The position numbers were made by a program, and so were the translations under genes. Below the pieces are notes generated by a model that saw nothing but the letters and a program-made list of their open reading frames with translations, did not search any database and was not told where the DNA came from. A DNA stretch of 64,000 bases from Typhlomys cinereus (Eukaryota > Chordata > Mammalia > Rodentia > Platacanthomyidae). Location: the NCBI GenBank assembly GCA_023101885.1, contig JALPQD010000393.1, forward strand, positions 1,922,001 through 1,986,000. Direction: 5' to 3'. This document shows positions 34,060 through 46,015 of this stretch, in pieces. The stretch's first letter is position 1, and each line of letters starts with the position of its first letter.

Positions 34060-34400
34060 GCTTGTGAATGCTTTCAGACCCTTGGTCTATTTGTTATCCC
34101 TAGGAGGTGGGTATTTAATCTGTCAAGCGTTTGTAAAACACCACAAGCCAAATGACCTTTGACCTGGGTCACTAAAATTGCCCCCATTCTAGTAACTTCT
34201 GATTTCACCCAGCAGGTCCCATGTATTTGTATCATTCCTTATGAAGCACCCAGACAGAGTGTGATCTTTGACTTCTGACCACCTGTGCCCCATACTTTTT
34301 GTGTGAAAGAAATAAATGACAGGCTGGGAGATTAAGAAGTCCAGTGCTCTTTTTTCATTCAGGTGTATTGCCAGCTGCGTTGAATGGTGTATGGGCCCCC
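34060..34400 (+). repeat. Possible old LTR carrying hormone-receptor-type motifs
   Basis: A less AT-rich block with a poly(A) signal AATAAA at 34311-34316, 34153-34171 resembling nuclear-receptor half-sites, and a TTTCATTCAGGTGTATTGCC-like end. The arrangement suggests an LTR, but ends, duplication and family are not visible, so it may equally be a unique conserved block. Confidence 0.3.
34153..34171. promoter_or_regulatory. Candidate nuclear-receptor element (DR1 plus adjoining half-site)
   Basis: TGACCTTTGACCTGGGTCA. On the minus strand AGGTCAAAGGTCA is an exact DR1 consensus (two AGGTCA half-sites, 1-bp spacer), the site type bound by RXR heterodimers, PPAR and HNF4. A third half-site GGGTCA abuts it in the opposite orientation. 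A weaker TGATCTTTGACTT lies at 34262-34274. Binding is inferred, not shown. Confidence 0.5.
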
Positions 34401-35627
34401 TTACTAATGAGTTTTTACCATTATAAATTGTAGTAATGCATGTGTTACTAACAAATTATCTTAACATTTTTTTCACAAGTGAGTTCTATTCTTTGGAAAG
34501 AAGTTATACCAATTTAAAAAAAGTAATGCACACATATGCATTTTTAATTACCACATATGTTTTTCATATAATGTAATTATCATTGTTTTTAAATCTAGGA
34601 TCTTTGACATTTGGAAGTGATTTCTGATGAGATACATATATTACTATTCCAGACCTATCCTGGGAGTAGAACTTATAGATTCTATTGTAAGCAAGTTTTG
34701 TTTTAGCAGACCTGAAAGTTTCTGTGAGAACAAACAATAAAAGAAACTCATTAATAAAGCATGAAATATTTCTCTCCAATAATCTATCACTTTAATTATT
34801 CCATTCAAAAGATAATTATTCAGTCTTTATGCCAAAAAATTACAGTGACACTTTGGAAAATAGAAAGATGAGGGATTTTTTTTTTCTGCAAGAAGTAGTT
34901 AAAAGAGTTAGATACAGGAGTAACTGTAGCATGGAGTCAGATTGTAGGAATTCCAAACAAGAATCAAGCAATGGTTAGCTTGGCTGCAAGAGATAAGGAG
35001 AGGTTTCATGGATGAAGTGGCACTGATTTCTTTGATCTTAGTGGGACTGAACAGCATGAACCATCAAACAAAGAAAAAACAAATCCAAAAAAGAAAATGG
35101 TTCTTAGGAAAGTTGCCCCTGTGAATAAGCAAGTGAACAAAAGATGAGATTTAAGTAGAAAAAAAATGGAGGGAATTGAACATCAAGAAACTTCAAAATG
35201 ACTAAGGAGTTGAAGTTGTACCTTTTAATCAAAAGAATAAATTTTGTCTGGAGATTTGTAAAAGCAGTCCCTGTAGTAGAAATCACTATTGTTGAAATCA
35301 TGTCGAGCAGATTCTTATTTCTGAGTTTTAAATGTGTGTGTGTGTGTGTGATGTGAATGCCCATGCTTATTATTTTTGTGTCATTGTTTCCTCATCTGGT
35401 AAATATATTGCTTTTCTATTAAAGCCTCTATGAGCATTTCTTGAGACAAAAAGAGGAAAGCATCCTAATGAAACATTTGAATAGTAATAGAAACGGAAAA
35501 TATCATCTTTACTTTTCTACAAGTGTTCAGGTAATTGATGAACAGAAGACATGAAGTAGGAAAATACATGCTAATGTCAGAGTGATTAAAAATACTCAAA
35601 CTCCATTTTTAACATGATTTTCCACAG
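34401..35627. other. Unique AT-rich DNA, no gene seen
   Basis: Contains T-run 34877-34885 and a short (TG)n at 35334-35350. No supported gene. Confidence 0.45.
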
Positions 35628-35720
35628 TATGGAGGTGTAACTTAGATATAGATCATTTGCCTAGCATGCATGAGATCCTGGGTTTGATCCCCAGAGCCAT
35701 AAAATTTTTTAAAAAAAAAT
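35628..35720 (+). repeat. ID-type SINE
   Basis: TATGGAGGTGTAACTTAGAT, CATTTGCCTAGCATGCATGA and GATCCTGGGTTTGATCCCCA followed by an A-rich tail: the full ID core with B box GGTTTGATCCC. The A box is damaged (GTAACTTAGA). ID elements derive from tRNA-Ala/BC1-type RNA. Confidence 0.85.
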
Positions 35721-36559
35721 TCTAGAAGATGCAACAATTATGACCCACAGATGCAATGGAATAATTATTTTCTTTCCTTTACCCTATTTCATTTCTAAAT
35801 CTAAATGGAAAAAAGGTTGAAATTGGAAAGTAATTTCAAGCTTTAAATCCCATCTCCATGCTGATGATGTGCTCTGCTGTATGGTTAAACAATTCAAATG
35901 AATCTGCTGAGAGCGTACTTATGTAACAATGACATAGGTTGTCCTCTTGGGGAGTGTAAAGCCCATGAGCACAGGCAGAAATCGTAAGGAAAGCATTACT
36001 GCCAGTAGCTGGGAAGGTGAGTCCAGAAGCCACTGCGAAGGCTATAGTATCCTCCAATGTTGGAAGTCTGTGGACTTTGTTTAGGAAACACCCATGCATT
36101 CACATTGGAAGGCACTTTGGGGTGGACATATCTCACAACATACTCAATTTAAGATGAACATTGCTGAGTATGCTCATGTTAAGGTCACAGTCAAGAAGGG
36201 AAGAGGCAGATACCTTCCTGATGTTTAGCACAAGGTCATGGAGCATAAGTTTAAGTTAAAAGTTGAAATGAAGGTTAGCAACACCATTTTCGACACACCT
36301 AATGTGCATCAGGAAGCAGGCACACAGGAGGGCTTCTTGTCATTGTCACCTTATTTCCTCTAAGTGAGAAAAAGGAATACTTGAGTTCATATTTGATTTC
36401 ATTTCACTAAAAAAGGTTTCAGCTAGAGTCAAAGGAAAAGAATCTTTAAAGATCCATTAATATATTCCTCAGCTGTCTCCTGGCTCTAAGTCTACATATG
36501 CCAACAATCTTTGCCACTTCTTCAGAATGATGAACAGTAGTTGCATTTTAGGAAACTAT
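35721..36559. other. Unique DNA, no gene seen
   Basis: Ordinary sequence without a recognisable repeat; an 87-codon minus-strand frame (35836-36099) shows no domain. Confidence 0.4.
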
Positions 36560-36942
36560 CCATCCTGAGGCTGAGAGATGACTCTGTATGTAATCTCACT
36601 TTACAAGCATAAGAACTGTAGTGTAGATCTCCAGCCCCCTTAAAAAAGAAACAGGGAGCAACTACATGTGTGCCCACAACTCCAGCAATGGGGGGGGGGG
36701 CAGGGGAAGGTCAAAAATAAGATGATATCTTGGGCTTGCTGGCCAGCCACCTTCTGCCAAAATGGCAACCTTCAGGTTCAATGTGTAAAGCTGTCTCCAG
36801 GGAATATGGCAGAGTGAGAGAGCCAGATGTGAGATGCCCTCTTCTAGCTTCTTAGTGTACATTAGCGCACACACCTGGACACATGTGTGTATACACCCAT
36901 ACATCACATACACAAATATACACATGCATGCATGCACAATTG
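36560..36942 (+). repeat. B3-type SINE with CA-rich end
   Basis: A tRNA-like head (GAGGCTGAGAGATGACTC; B box GTGTAGATCTCC near 36622) is followed by CCACAACTCCAGCAATGGGG, GGGCTTGCTGGCCAGCC (a B3-type motif) and GAGATGCCCTCTTCTAGC, then CA-rich sequence ending in CATGCATGCATGCAC. A (G)10 run at 36691-36700 interrupts it. Confidence 0.65.
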
Positions 36943-37760
36943 TCTTTATCACATGCTTTTACCAATATGCAAACCAATGTTTCACATAATTTTTACATAT
37001 ACATATAAAGTAGTAAAACTAGTTAAGTAATCATTAACACAATGTCACGTATTTCAACTCAAATTGGAGGGTGGAATCATATGCATAGTAATGTGATTTT
37101 CTACTTTGCAATTCAATGAATGAATTAAAAGGTCAACAAGGGGGCACGAGGAATGAGTAAGTGTCTTGTCTCACATTATTTGATTTAGCAACCCATTATA
37201 CCATCCAACAGCAAAAAAAAAAAATCCTTCTTAGAGAATTACATTGCCTTTTTGAAGATTTGAGTCATTTATGCATAATGTGATTTTCAGTTCTTCCAAC
37301 TTGCTATTGTGTACAGTCATTGACACCTTTTTAGTCAAATGTAATCTACAGATTGTTATAAGGGATAAATTGTGTTGAGCAAAAGATATAAATAAAAATA
37401 AAAAGATCTCAAACATGAATATTTGCTTAGTCCCAAGCATTGCCAATTTGTCCCTCAAATTTTGCTTCCACAACTTTCTCTTACATATAGCTCTTTCCAG
37501 ATCTTGCATACATGTTTTCCCACGCTGCCAAACAAACCTGGTAAAAGCGTGAGGTCAGCAGCATGACTGACAGGGCACAGTGGATGGGGGTTGAGGGGGC
37601 ACCAGGCTGCCAATCTAGAGAGGTGTGACCTCTGGGAAGTGCCTCCCATATTTATGCTGTGTGCATGCCATCTATGTCTCTTATAATGTAGCATAACCAG
37701 AAAACTGCTACATATTTGCCTCTTTACCTCCCACTCCAATTTTCATAACTTTTCTCTCTC
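36943..37760. other. Unique DNA, no gene seen
   Basis: No recognised feature. Minus-strand frames of 92-94 codons near 37231-37739 overlap and show no domain. Confidence 0.4.
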
Positions 37761-37766
37761 TTTATT

Positions 37767-38206
37767 TGTAGAATCCAACGCCCACGGTGTGGCACGTCCA
37801 CCCCCTCACACACTCATTCACATGATTGTGCAGCTCAGTGCGGTGATGAAGAAAGATAGATTACACCGTCCCCACCTCCGCCTCAATTCCTCAGAGACTC
37901 GGCCACAGGACGGGGAGTTTGTCAAAAGCAAATCTCAGTTTATTGGGGTGAACAAAACAGCTTATATAGACAAAGGACCATAAGGCACCAAACGGGGCAC
38001 CCAATTGTGTCAAAGGTCAACACATCCTTCAAGTGCTAGTGGTCAAGTCCAATGTCACTCAACATAGAAGGCAGGTCAGTACCTAAAAGCCAATTAGGGC
38101 TCTCTGTAATGTGATCAAGGTTACACCCAGGACACTAGCCCTCAGCGCCATTTTTAGTCTCATGTGCTTGGCCATGCCTTGGGGCAAATCCTGGGCGGGC
38201 CCAACA
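37767..38206 (-). repeat. Solo LTR, class II type, with 6-bp duplication
   Basis: A 440-bp unit from TGTAGAATCCAACGCC to GGGCGGGCCCAACA (TG...CA on both strands). TTTATT flanks it at 37761-37766 and 38207-38212. On the minus strand a TATA box (TATATA, 37963-37968) lies a short way upstream of AATAAA (37939-37944). The 6-bp duplication and layout fit an ERVK-type LTR left after recombination between two LTRs. It is not obviously the same family as 2233-2617. Confidence 0.8.
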
Positions 38207-38212
38207 TTTATT

Positions 38213-39542
38213 GTTTGAGGAATGGACATTATTTGCAAGTGCCACTAAACTTCAATCCTGAAAACCTAGAATATATTAATACAAAATTTTGCTCATAAAA
38301 ATCATGGCATCATTTAATTCAGACACTAGAATGAAGCCCATTTAATATCAAATCCTCCAGATTCTTAGGAATTTTAACTGGTTTCTGCTTATTTTACAAA
38401 AGTAAAATTCATTTCCAGACTTAAAGATTTAAATTCAAAGACCTTGTTATCTATATGGGCTCATTGTTTGTACTATCTATATGGCCTCATTGTTGTACAT
38501 ATTCCTAGCAAGGTTGTTTTGCTAGAATTGGATTTGTTGCCTGAGAAAATAGTGTTTCACTTATTCTCTGAGCTGACAATTATAACTACAATTTTTTTAC
38601 TCAAATAAAATTGGCAGGAGGACAAAATAGTCAAACAGCATGGATATCTCAGAAACAGACAGAGAAGCAAAGAGGCAGAGAGAGAGAGAGAGAGAGATCT
38701 AGTTCTGAGGTCTCTTATAGGGCAAGGTCATGTGACCAGGAGTATGTGGACTATAAGCCAGAAGCATGTAGCTGGAAAAGTACTGGGATGGGAAGGGGGG
38801 CTCACCCCAGGGTGGGTGAAAGTCCTTGAAGGAATAGTGTCAGTTTATCTTACTTGCAGGTGAACTGGGGCTGTGGAGCTGTCCTTGAGAGCTGCCTTAT
38901 CTAAGTAGACTGGGAACTGCCAAGGGTTCTTTGTCTGAACAGTTCATGGGGGGGGCGCAGCTTGAGCCTTTAGTGTTTAACATCCTAACATCTAACAGTG
39001 GCTAGTCATGATCTTTGTGAAGATTTTGTTAAGAGGTATAAATAAAAGTCAAAAAGTGTTTAAGATACTACTTTTGATAGTCACTAATGTTTGGCTTTGG
39101 GTCAGAATAAATAATAAGAACTTTTAAAATTCCTAGAATATTTTCAAGTTGCCCCAATATTGTTAAGTGTTATTGACATTGTCTAGTTTTACTTAATGAT
39201 ATCTATGTCTACAAAACCTCTACCACTAAGCCACATCCTCAGATCACAAATGATGTTTTTAAAGGACAGAAATAAAAAAAAAGAAGAAGAAAGAAAAAAC
39301 TCCACAGAGGAGATAAGAACCTACTTGTACAGTACCCAAAGAGTATAAGGAAACACAGAATCACAATCCGGAAGCACTGTCTAAGTGCCTCTACTTGCTA
39401 TGTCCTAGTAAATGAAAGATGGAAAATTATATCTTGAAATAAATGGCAAAGGTAGAAAATTAAATGTTTGAGCCTGAACTCTAAAAACACTCACAGATTA
39501 AAGACTATGAAATTAAAAAAAAAATCAACACCATAATTAGGC
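38213..39542. other. Unassigned DNA, partly repeat-like
   Basis: (AG)n at 38678-38696. 38600-39000 is purine-rich with a G-run (38947-38953) and may be an old LTR or other repeat that I cannot name. A short antisense ID-like scrap (CTCTACCACTAAGCCACATC, 39219-39238) is the only named piece. Confidence 0.35.
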
Positions 39543-40012
39543 AGGTCTAAAGCAGCCATGCTGGGGAAGTCTCTGAAAGTTTTGGAAAGCCATCCCCCAC
39601 TGTCAGGATTACCCTGCAGGAACATCCCTGCAGATGGGGAGGAACTGACTTCAGTCCTTCACAAGAGATAAGGCAGTAAACTTCCCCAACCCTTTGTTTA
39701 TGAAAGGATATGGAGATTAGTTCTCCTTTACAAAAAAGCCCAGCCTTGAGATGTGCAGAAGATCAACTGGGTTGGGCCCTAATGTGAGCTAACTAACATT
39801 TTTTTTCCAGCTCCTTGCCCTTCATGGGATCTATGCCTGGAGTCCTTGAGTTCTCCAGGGTGTCCTAGTCCCTCATGGTACTCCACCTCCAGAGTCCATG
39901 AGTTCTGTTCTTTCTGTCTTCTAATAAACTCTACCTTAATCCTCTATACATGTTTAGGTTTCAATCTTCAACTCCAAACACAAGATACAGACTCTTAGAG
40001 AGTCAACCAGGT
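39543..40012 (+). repeat. Possible LTR with poly(A) signal
   Basis: Less AT-rich block with CTCCAGGGTGTCCTAGTCCC and a poly(A) signal AATAAA at 39923-39928 followed by about 55 bases of U5-like sequence ending CTCCAAACA. No clean TG...CA ends or duplication were found, so this is a compositional call. Confidence 0.35.
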
Positions 40013-40842
40013 AACAATAAGATTTAAATAAATAAAGATCAAATAATTATTTATTACATTGAATGTCAAAAAATAAATTAACTCTGATAAACTCTCTTTT
40101 ACAAGGATATTTCAATAGAACATTGCATTTGCTCCTCTTATTTTTAATTTATAAAGAGTCTGGACAGCCTAGTGAGACTCTATCCCAAAACAAACAAACA
40201 AATAGACAAACAAAATAATCTCTAAAATTTCAAGATTACTTGTTACTTCACCCTGTCTATACTGATCTTAAGTATTTAGCTCATCATCTATTGTCTACAT
40301 TATACAACATGATAGATGCTCTTGAACCTTACATGTCCAACATATAATATTCTAAGTGTAGTGATAAGTGAATCTCAGCACATGTATATCCACATGTATA
40401 CTTATACAAATATATAATTCCCCATAGCTTTTGGAATGCAAAAGAGAAAAAAATTCATTTCTTTAAAATGCATCTGTGACTTTAGAAGTTTTCCTCAGAA
40501 ATTATTTGTACCCTCAGGGCAAATAGGCAACAAGGGCTAAAAACACAGTCAGATTTCCAGACAAATAACAATTGGTCTGCACAACCTTGTGTGATCCCAG
40601 CAATCTGTCTGAGCATTCCTGGTAAGGAGAAAAGCACAGTTCTTTCTTGTCCTGTCTGTCTGCAGGCACTTGCTTGGGAAAATTATCTGGATTAAGATAG
40701 TAAATTCCCATTTCTGCTTCCTTCCATTCCTGCCTTCATCCAAGACTTGGAAACAAATCTTTTTACTCATTTTACATAAATGTCCTGCTATTTTTGCTTG
40801 TTTTGGTTTTAGTTTGTTTGTTTACTGTTGCTTTATTTTTAT
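40013..40842. other. Unique AT-rich DNA, no gene seen
   Basis: A CAAACAAACAAATAGACAAAC run at 40190-40212 preceded by GAGACTCTATCCCAAAA suggests the tail of a decayed B1/B4-type SINE. Otherwise nothing recognised. Confidence 0.4.
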
Positions 40843-40957
40843 TTTTGAGACAAGGTCTCATTATGTAGCCCTCTTTGGTCCAAGACAAATTGATCCTCTT
40901 AACCTCACTCAGCCTTCCAAGTGCTGAGATTTCTGTCCCGTGCCACCATACCTAGCT
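40843..40957 (-). repeat. B1 SINE, antisense
   Basis: TTTTGAGACAAGGTCTCATT, ATGTAGCCCTCTTTGGTCCA, CCTTCCAAGTGCTGAGATTT and GTGCCACCATACCTAGCT are the reverse complement of B1. With the ID-like piece at 41039-41120 on the same strand it may be part of a B4 (ID+B1) composite separated by about 80 bases. Confidence 0.8.
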
Positions 40958-41038
40958 GTAATACTCTAATAGCTTCGCATTTCATATTCCAGTCTGTGAT
41001 CTATTTTGAGATGCTTGTTTGGTTTTACCTGTTAGTTT

Positions 41039-41120
41039 TTTTTCATCTTTTGGGGGATTTAAATCAGGGCTTCATGCTTTGTTGGTAAGCACTGTGCCAC
41101 TGAGCTATAATCACTAGTCC
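41039..41120 (-). repeat. ID-type SINE, antisense
   Basis: AAATCAGGGCTTCATGCTTTG, TTGGTAAGCACTGTGCCACT and GAGCTATAATCACTAGTCC form a diverged antisense ID core. Confidence 0.6.
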
Positions 41121-41207
41121 TATTTGAAGCTTTCCTTTAAGCTTTCTACTGACACTTCTGATCATGGAGGCTCAGATTTTTTGTTAGTATTTTATTCATT
41201 TTATAAG

Positions 41208-41243
41208 AGAGAGATAGAGAGACATAAAGAGAGAGAGAGAGAA
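41208..41243. repeat. (GA)n-rich simple repeat
   Basis: GAGAGATAGAGAGACATAAA then GAGAGAGAGAGAG, just left of a SINE. Confidence 0.8.
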
Positions 41244-41277
41244 AGAAGCATATTCATGCTATGAAATACAAGTAGAG

Positions 41278-41567
41278 GGGCTGGAGAGGTGGCTCAGGGG
41301 TTAAGCCTCTGCCTTGCAGGCGGAAGGTCCTGAGTTCGGATCCTAGACCCCACGTATAGATGCCAGGCAGAAGCTGGGGCGGCCTGCGTTTCTGGTCCTG
41401 GTAGGGCGGAGCCTGTGAATCCTGGGGTAGAGTAAACAAGGAGGAGGTGGAGGTAGTCCATGGTGGTTCCCAAATTCCCCGGTGGTTCTACATACACACA
41501 CATACATACACATACACGCACACATATACGCACAATTGAATACATAATAAATAATAATAAAAAAAAA
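41278..41567 (+). mobile_element. Young B2-like SINE with 15-bp duplication
   Basis: A box TGGCTCAGGGGTTAAG, B box GAGTTCGGATCC, complete young body, an interrupted (CATA/CA)n and tail GCACAATTGAATACATAATA. Flanks GAAATACAAGTAGAG (41263-41277) and GAAATATAGGTAGAG (41568-41582) differ at two positions, so this copy is somewhat older than the 26751 copy. Confidence 0.9.
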
Positions 41568-41582
41568 GAAATATAGGTAGAG

Positions 41583-42030
41583 GTCAGAAGACAACTTTGG
41601 AAAGTTGATTGACTCTCTCACCATGTGGACTTCTGAGGAGAGAACTCTGGTTACCATGCTTGAGACCAGTGGTCAAACCTGCTGAGTTCCCTATTTGTAG
41701 TTTCCAAATTTGTAATTTTTATTTTCTGATTCAATAGAGGCCTATGACCAAATCAGAAAATTCTTTGCTAACACTCACAGCCTCTTGGTTTGAGATCTTT
41801 TCTTCTTTAAAAATTGATGTTTTCACTCCTTATACGAAGGCTCACTTAAGAAATACTGTAAACTGTTCTGTGCTCACTCCAAAGACTAGGTATCAAAAAA
41901 GGAAGCAAAGACAATTATTTAAACTCTGATCTCCATCAACCAGACACTTACAAAGAAGCCTATTAGTCTACCCTGGTACCTGAGCACTTGATAATGTGAG
42001 TTCTGTAGCAAAGTAAAATCAGGAAGTTCA
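41583..42030. other. Unique DNA
   Basis: No feature recognised, apart from a short stretch (41583-41690) that has B3/B4-like wording (CATGCTTGAGACCAGTGG) but cannot be assigned. Confidence 0.4.
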
Positions 42031-42161
42031 GGGGCCTGTGAGACAGCTCAGTAGCAAAGAAAACTTGCCTCAAACCCGGGACTGACTTTTATTTCCAGAA
42101 CCCAAACAAAAGTGCACAGAAACCTGATTCCATAGTTGTCCTCTGACTTCTGCACATGAAT

Positions 42162-42204
<43 letters not shown>
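42031..42204 (+). repeat. B3/B2-type SINE with (AC)n end
   Basis: GGGGCCTGTGAGACAGCTCA, AGTAGCAAAGAAAACTTGCC, TTTCCAGAACCC and GTTGTCCTCTGACTTCTGCA are in the order of a rodent B3/B2-type SINE. (AC)n follows at 42168-42203. The opposite-strand VCVCVC frame comes from the microsatellite. Confidence 0.75.
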
Positions 42205-42208
<4 letters not shown>

Positions 42209-42290
42209 CACAAGCAAATAATAATAAGTTAATTTTTAAAATTAAAAGTAATAAGTGAACAGGAAAGTGGAAAAATCTTTTACAATGAAC

Positions 42291-42445
42291 TGTTTGCTGT
42301 GATTTGGTATGATATGATGTGGCTTCCTGTGGATTGTTTTGATATAGTTTGGTTTGATTTGATTTGGTTTGTTCTGATGTGGTGTGATATGGTTTGGTTT
42401 GATTTGGTGCAGTGTAGGTTGCTTTGGATGGTGTCCTGTGGCTTG
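42291..42445. repeat. G/T-skewed degenerate minisatellite (TGGTTTGATT-type)
   Basis: About 150 bases made mainly of variants of TGGTTTGATTTGATT and GATGTGGTGTGATATGG. The plus strand has very little C. The opposite strand reads as Thr/Asn/Gln-rich peptide (in a 162-codon frame), which is a by-product. Not a known SINE or LTR that I recognise. Confidence 0.7.
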
Positions 42446-45400
42446 TTTTCAGTCTGGGATACTGCTTGTGGGTTTTCGACCTGAGATCTCTTAATAGAGT
42501 CCAGCTGAATTTGAACTCCTGATCCCCTGCCTCCACTTTCCAGAAATGGAATTCCTAGTGCCTGCCAGCACACCAATTTTGGGCGTTTATAATTCACTTT
42601 TACTTCAAGAATTTCAGTACAAAAGTTTTATACTGATTTCAAGAACATATTATTCTAAAATACAGAGAGACTGACAGTCTTACAGGCATGTTTTCAATAT
42701 TACTGCAATTAAAATTTTACTTCTTGTTATAAAGGTGCTACCACAAAATGAATTAATACATGCCATATTCTGTCTGTGCTCCGGAGTGGCATTTTTATTT
42801 AACTTACTTTCATCATTGATAAAGAAAAAACCTTTCTCAACACAAATCATCTAGACAGTGCTCACCATATCAGCTATAAGAGTTTTTAGTTTTCTTTTAT
42901 GCAGATTATGCTATAAAATCAAGGCAACAAACTCAGAAACAGTCTAATGTAACAAGTAGTCTGCCTTGGGTTCAGCAGCTTTTTCCATGAGATGGAAAGC
43001 AATTGAATGTCTCCAAGGTTTTATTGAAAGGTTTTATAAGTCTAGACAAAACCCTACATAGAAACTGCTTATAACTCTGTAACTACAGAACAAAATACCT
43101 CTGATTTTGTGGAGCAAACCATTTGTTTGCAACTTATTTAGTATTCCAAATACTGGTAGTTCACTGAATTTGAGAGCTTTAATTTACTAGATGTTAAAAG
43201 GTATAAAAGGGTTCACATTCTTACTCTACTATGTATTCTAATCCATTTGTATAACAGTGCTTTATAAAAAATTAACATCTTGATGATTTCCTCTTATTTT
43301 TCCACCTAAATGCAAATAATTTTGTTTAAATTTCATTGTTTAAAATGATTACATTAAAATATAATATTTTAAACTTTCTTCATGCAATAAGAATATCCTA
43401 ATAAAATGCTTTCCAGAAAACAAGGTGGACAACAACTAAGATGTCTTTGTTGATAATCCGTACTATTATTGAAATTTATTCACTACCGGTATTTGAAATT
43501 ACCTCTTGAAATGGTGTATTAAATTAATCTACTTAGCTTTTACTAATGTTTAATGCAAATCTGAATACCATATCTGTGACTAAATCAATATTATTGGTCC
43601 TAGTAATGTCCTAAATGGGTTAACCTAAAATTGACAAGTCCTACTGACAATAAGTAACAGTTACCAGCCTCAGTTAGCTTAAGTAAAACATAATGATTCA
43701 GTATAAGGTTATGAAAATCTTCTTTGAATAAATCAATGACTCCAAAGTTTCTAAAAACAGGAAATATTAAAGCATCCAAATTACTTGCTGTTCTTGGCTC
43801 TCCTGCATGATACTGTCTCCAACTGCCTTGTCTCTCAGCACAGTAAATTTATTGCATTTGTATATAAGGCAGATAAATCACAATTTTCTAAATTTGGTCT
43901 TTATTCTAAATGTTAGGCAGAGATTATTATTGACCCCTCCTTAGGTACCTAATCCTGGTCAAATTGACCATGATAAGAGCTAAAGTCACATTCTGCTCAA
44001 ACCTGACTGGCAAAGTGGTGTATGAGAGAGTAGATTTTGGAAAATGAAGAACCATGGTGAACTGGTAGGATGCCCAATGCCAAATTAAGTCACCATTATC
44101 ATTCTAGATTTCATTACCACATTAGTGAAAGAGTTTTTCATATGCTTTTTGACAGGGTCTCTTCTGTAAAGATTTTTTTTCCTGTTGTTAGAAAATCATA
44201 AAAGTTATGCAGGATTCCCATTCCAAAAGTGCTCCTAATTAGATTTCTGAAGTTCTTTTCTATTTCTTTAACTACCACAGTGCTGACTATGATCATTACC
44301 ATGTACCATTATTATATATTTATGGTAAAAGCATATTTGTTAATGTAATGTATATGCAACACATATTTCATATGTATAATACACTATTTCACAAATAAGA
44401 GTAGATAAATATATGTGCATTTTTGCTAGCCATAACTTTAGTTGACTGACAACAACAAGGGCCAAAAAATTTAAGCGAAGGTATCATTAGCTCAGTGAGT
44501 ACAATATCTTGTTTTATAGGTCTGGGGGACATGTAAAGATGCACAAAATTTGATCCAATAATTTTTTTTAAATGAGAAAAGACAACTTGAGTAAATCACC
44601 AACCATTTCATGATAGTTGTATTAAATGTAAGAAGTTTGTGAAAGTCCCAAATGTGTAAGGAAAATCACATGTTGGAAGAAATATTCCCAATTTTTTCCA
44701 TCAACATCTTTTAAAGTTAAAGACAGATTATGGTCACTATTCTGCCCAAAACTTAACAAAGTTTCACATATAAAAGTGAAAACCAAGTTCTGACAATGGA
44801 GTCAAGATCCCTTTTGGTTCTGTATATGGCCACAGAACTCTCCTTTACCTGACACACTTTTCATTGTCCTTCAGATATTCTAGGAGCTTCTCCACTTGTC
44901 CCATTCACTTGGAATTCTTCTCAGATTTTGCATGACCCTTTGCCTTACTCTCTTCGAACATAATATAACAACATTCTTGCACAGATTGTTTTATGAAATC
45001 CCCACATATGATTTACTGTATGCTATCTAGGTGAAGTATGAAGTATAGATCCAAAAATAATTCTTGTTTTAAATGAGTCATTGAAGCATTGTGTGAATCA
45101 CAGAGCCTAAAAATGTTGTGGAATCATGAGGACAAAAGTGTTAGATTCTCATTTGTCTGGGATAGCTCATGAGTAATCTAGCTTAAAGTTGGTGAAGAGT
45201 CAGGATTAATTCAGATGGCAGTGATATAGGTGACTGGCAAGTTTTGAGGGGTCTAAGGTTTATTTCAACAGTCAATGGAATGTGTGGTGTTTGAGTTCAA
45301 ATACTAGTGTTGCTACATCTTTGCTGCAATGTTGGGCAAGGTCATGAAGAAATCCATGAGAAATTAATAACGCTTACTTAAAAACACATGAACAAATGAA

Positions 45401-45586
45401 TCAGCATGGTTCTTGAATCATGTATACTTATTTATAAAAGGGAAATAAAATATTTAACTCTTATTCACTTAGTTTTAATGATTAATTGGCAAAATACAAA
45501 AAAGTACACTACATGTTAAAATGCACTTTTTAGTAGTTTGTTCCTGACAACTTACAAAGTAAAGTTAAACACATAATTAAAGAGAA
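42446..45586. other. Unique AT-rich DNA, no gene seen
   Basis: About 3.1 kb without recognised repeats or supported exons. Only scattered A/T runs. Consistent with intron or intergenic desert. Confidence 0.5.
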
Positions 45587-45591
45587 ATTCT

Positions 45592-46015
45592 TGTATTAGT
45601 TTTCCATTGCTTCATCAAAAGGACTGAGATCAATTTAAAGAGAGATATATTTAGGCACAAGCTGTCAGGTCATGATTGGCTAGTGCCCTTGCTAGGTGCC
45701 TCTGTTGGAATAGAACATCATGATAGAGATCACATAACTTACTACATGGAAGACAGGAGGCAAACCAAGAGAGATGAAGGATCCAGCAACAGGTATAGGA
45801 AGGTATAAGACACCTCTTGGACATACTTCCTTTAAATAGATCCCACGTAACAAGTTTCTATCACATTTCAATGTACCATCAAATTATGAAATCACCAATG
45901 TATTACTTTAGTGTTTATCTCAGATCTGTCATGAGTTACACATTTCTGAAAAATTATTGTTAACTGAGTTTTTAACCATTTTTTGGAGGGGGCATTCTGG
46001 AACTAAACTATAACA
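45592..46015 (-). repeat. MaLR-like LTR, antisense
   Basis: TG start (TGTATTAGTTTTCCATTGCT) and CA end (ACTAAACTATAACA). The sense strand opens TGTTATAGTTTAGTTCCAGA with GCCCCCTCC following, as rodent MaLR LTRs do. Flanks ATTCT (45587-45591) and ATTAT (46016-46020) agree at 4 of 5 bases. Confidence 0.55.
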
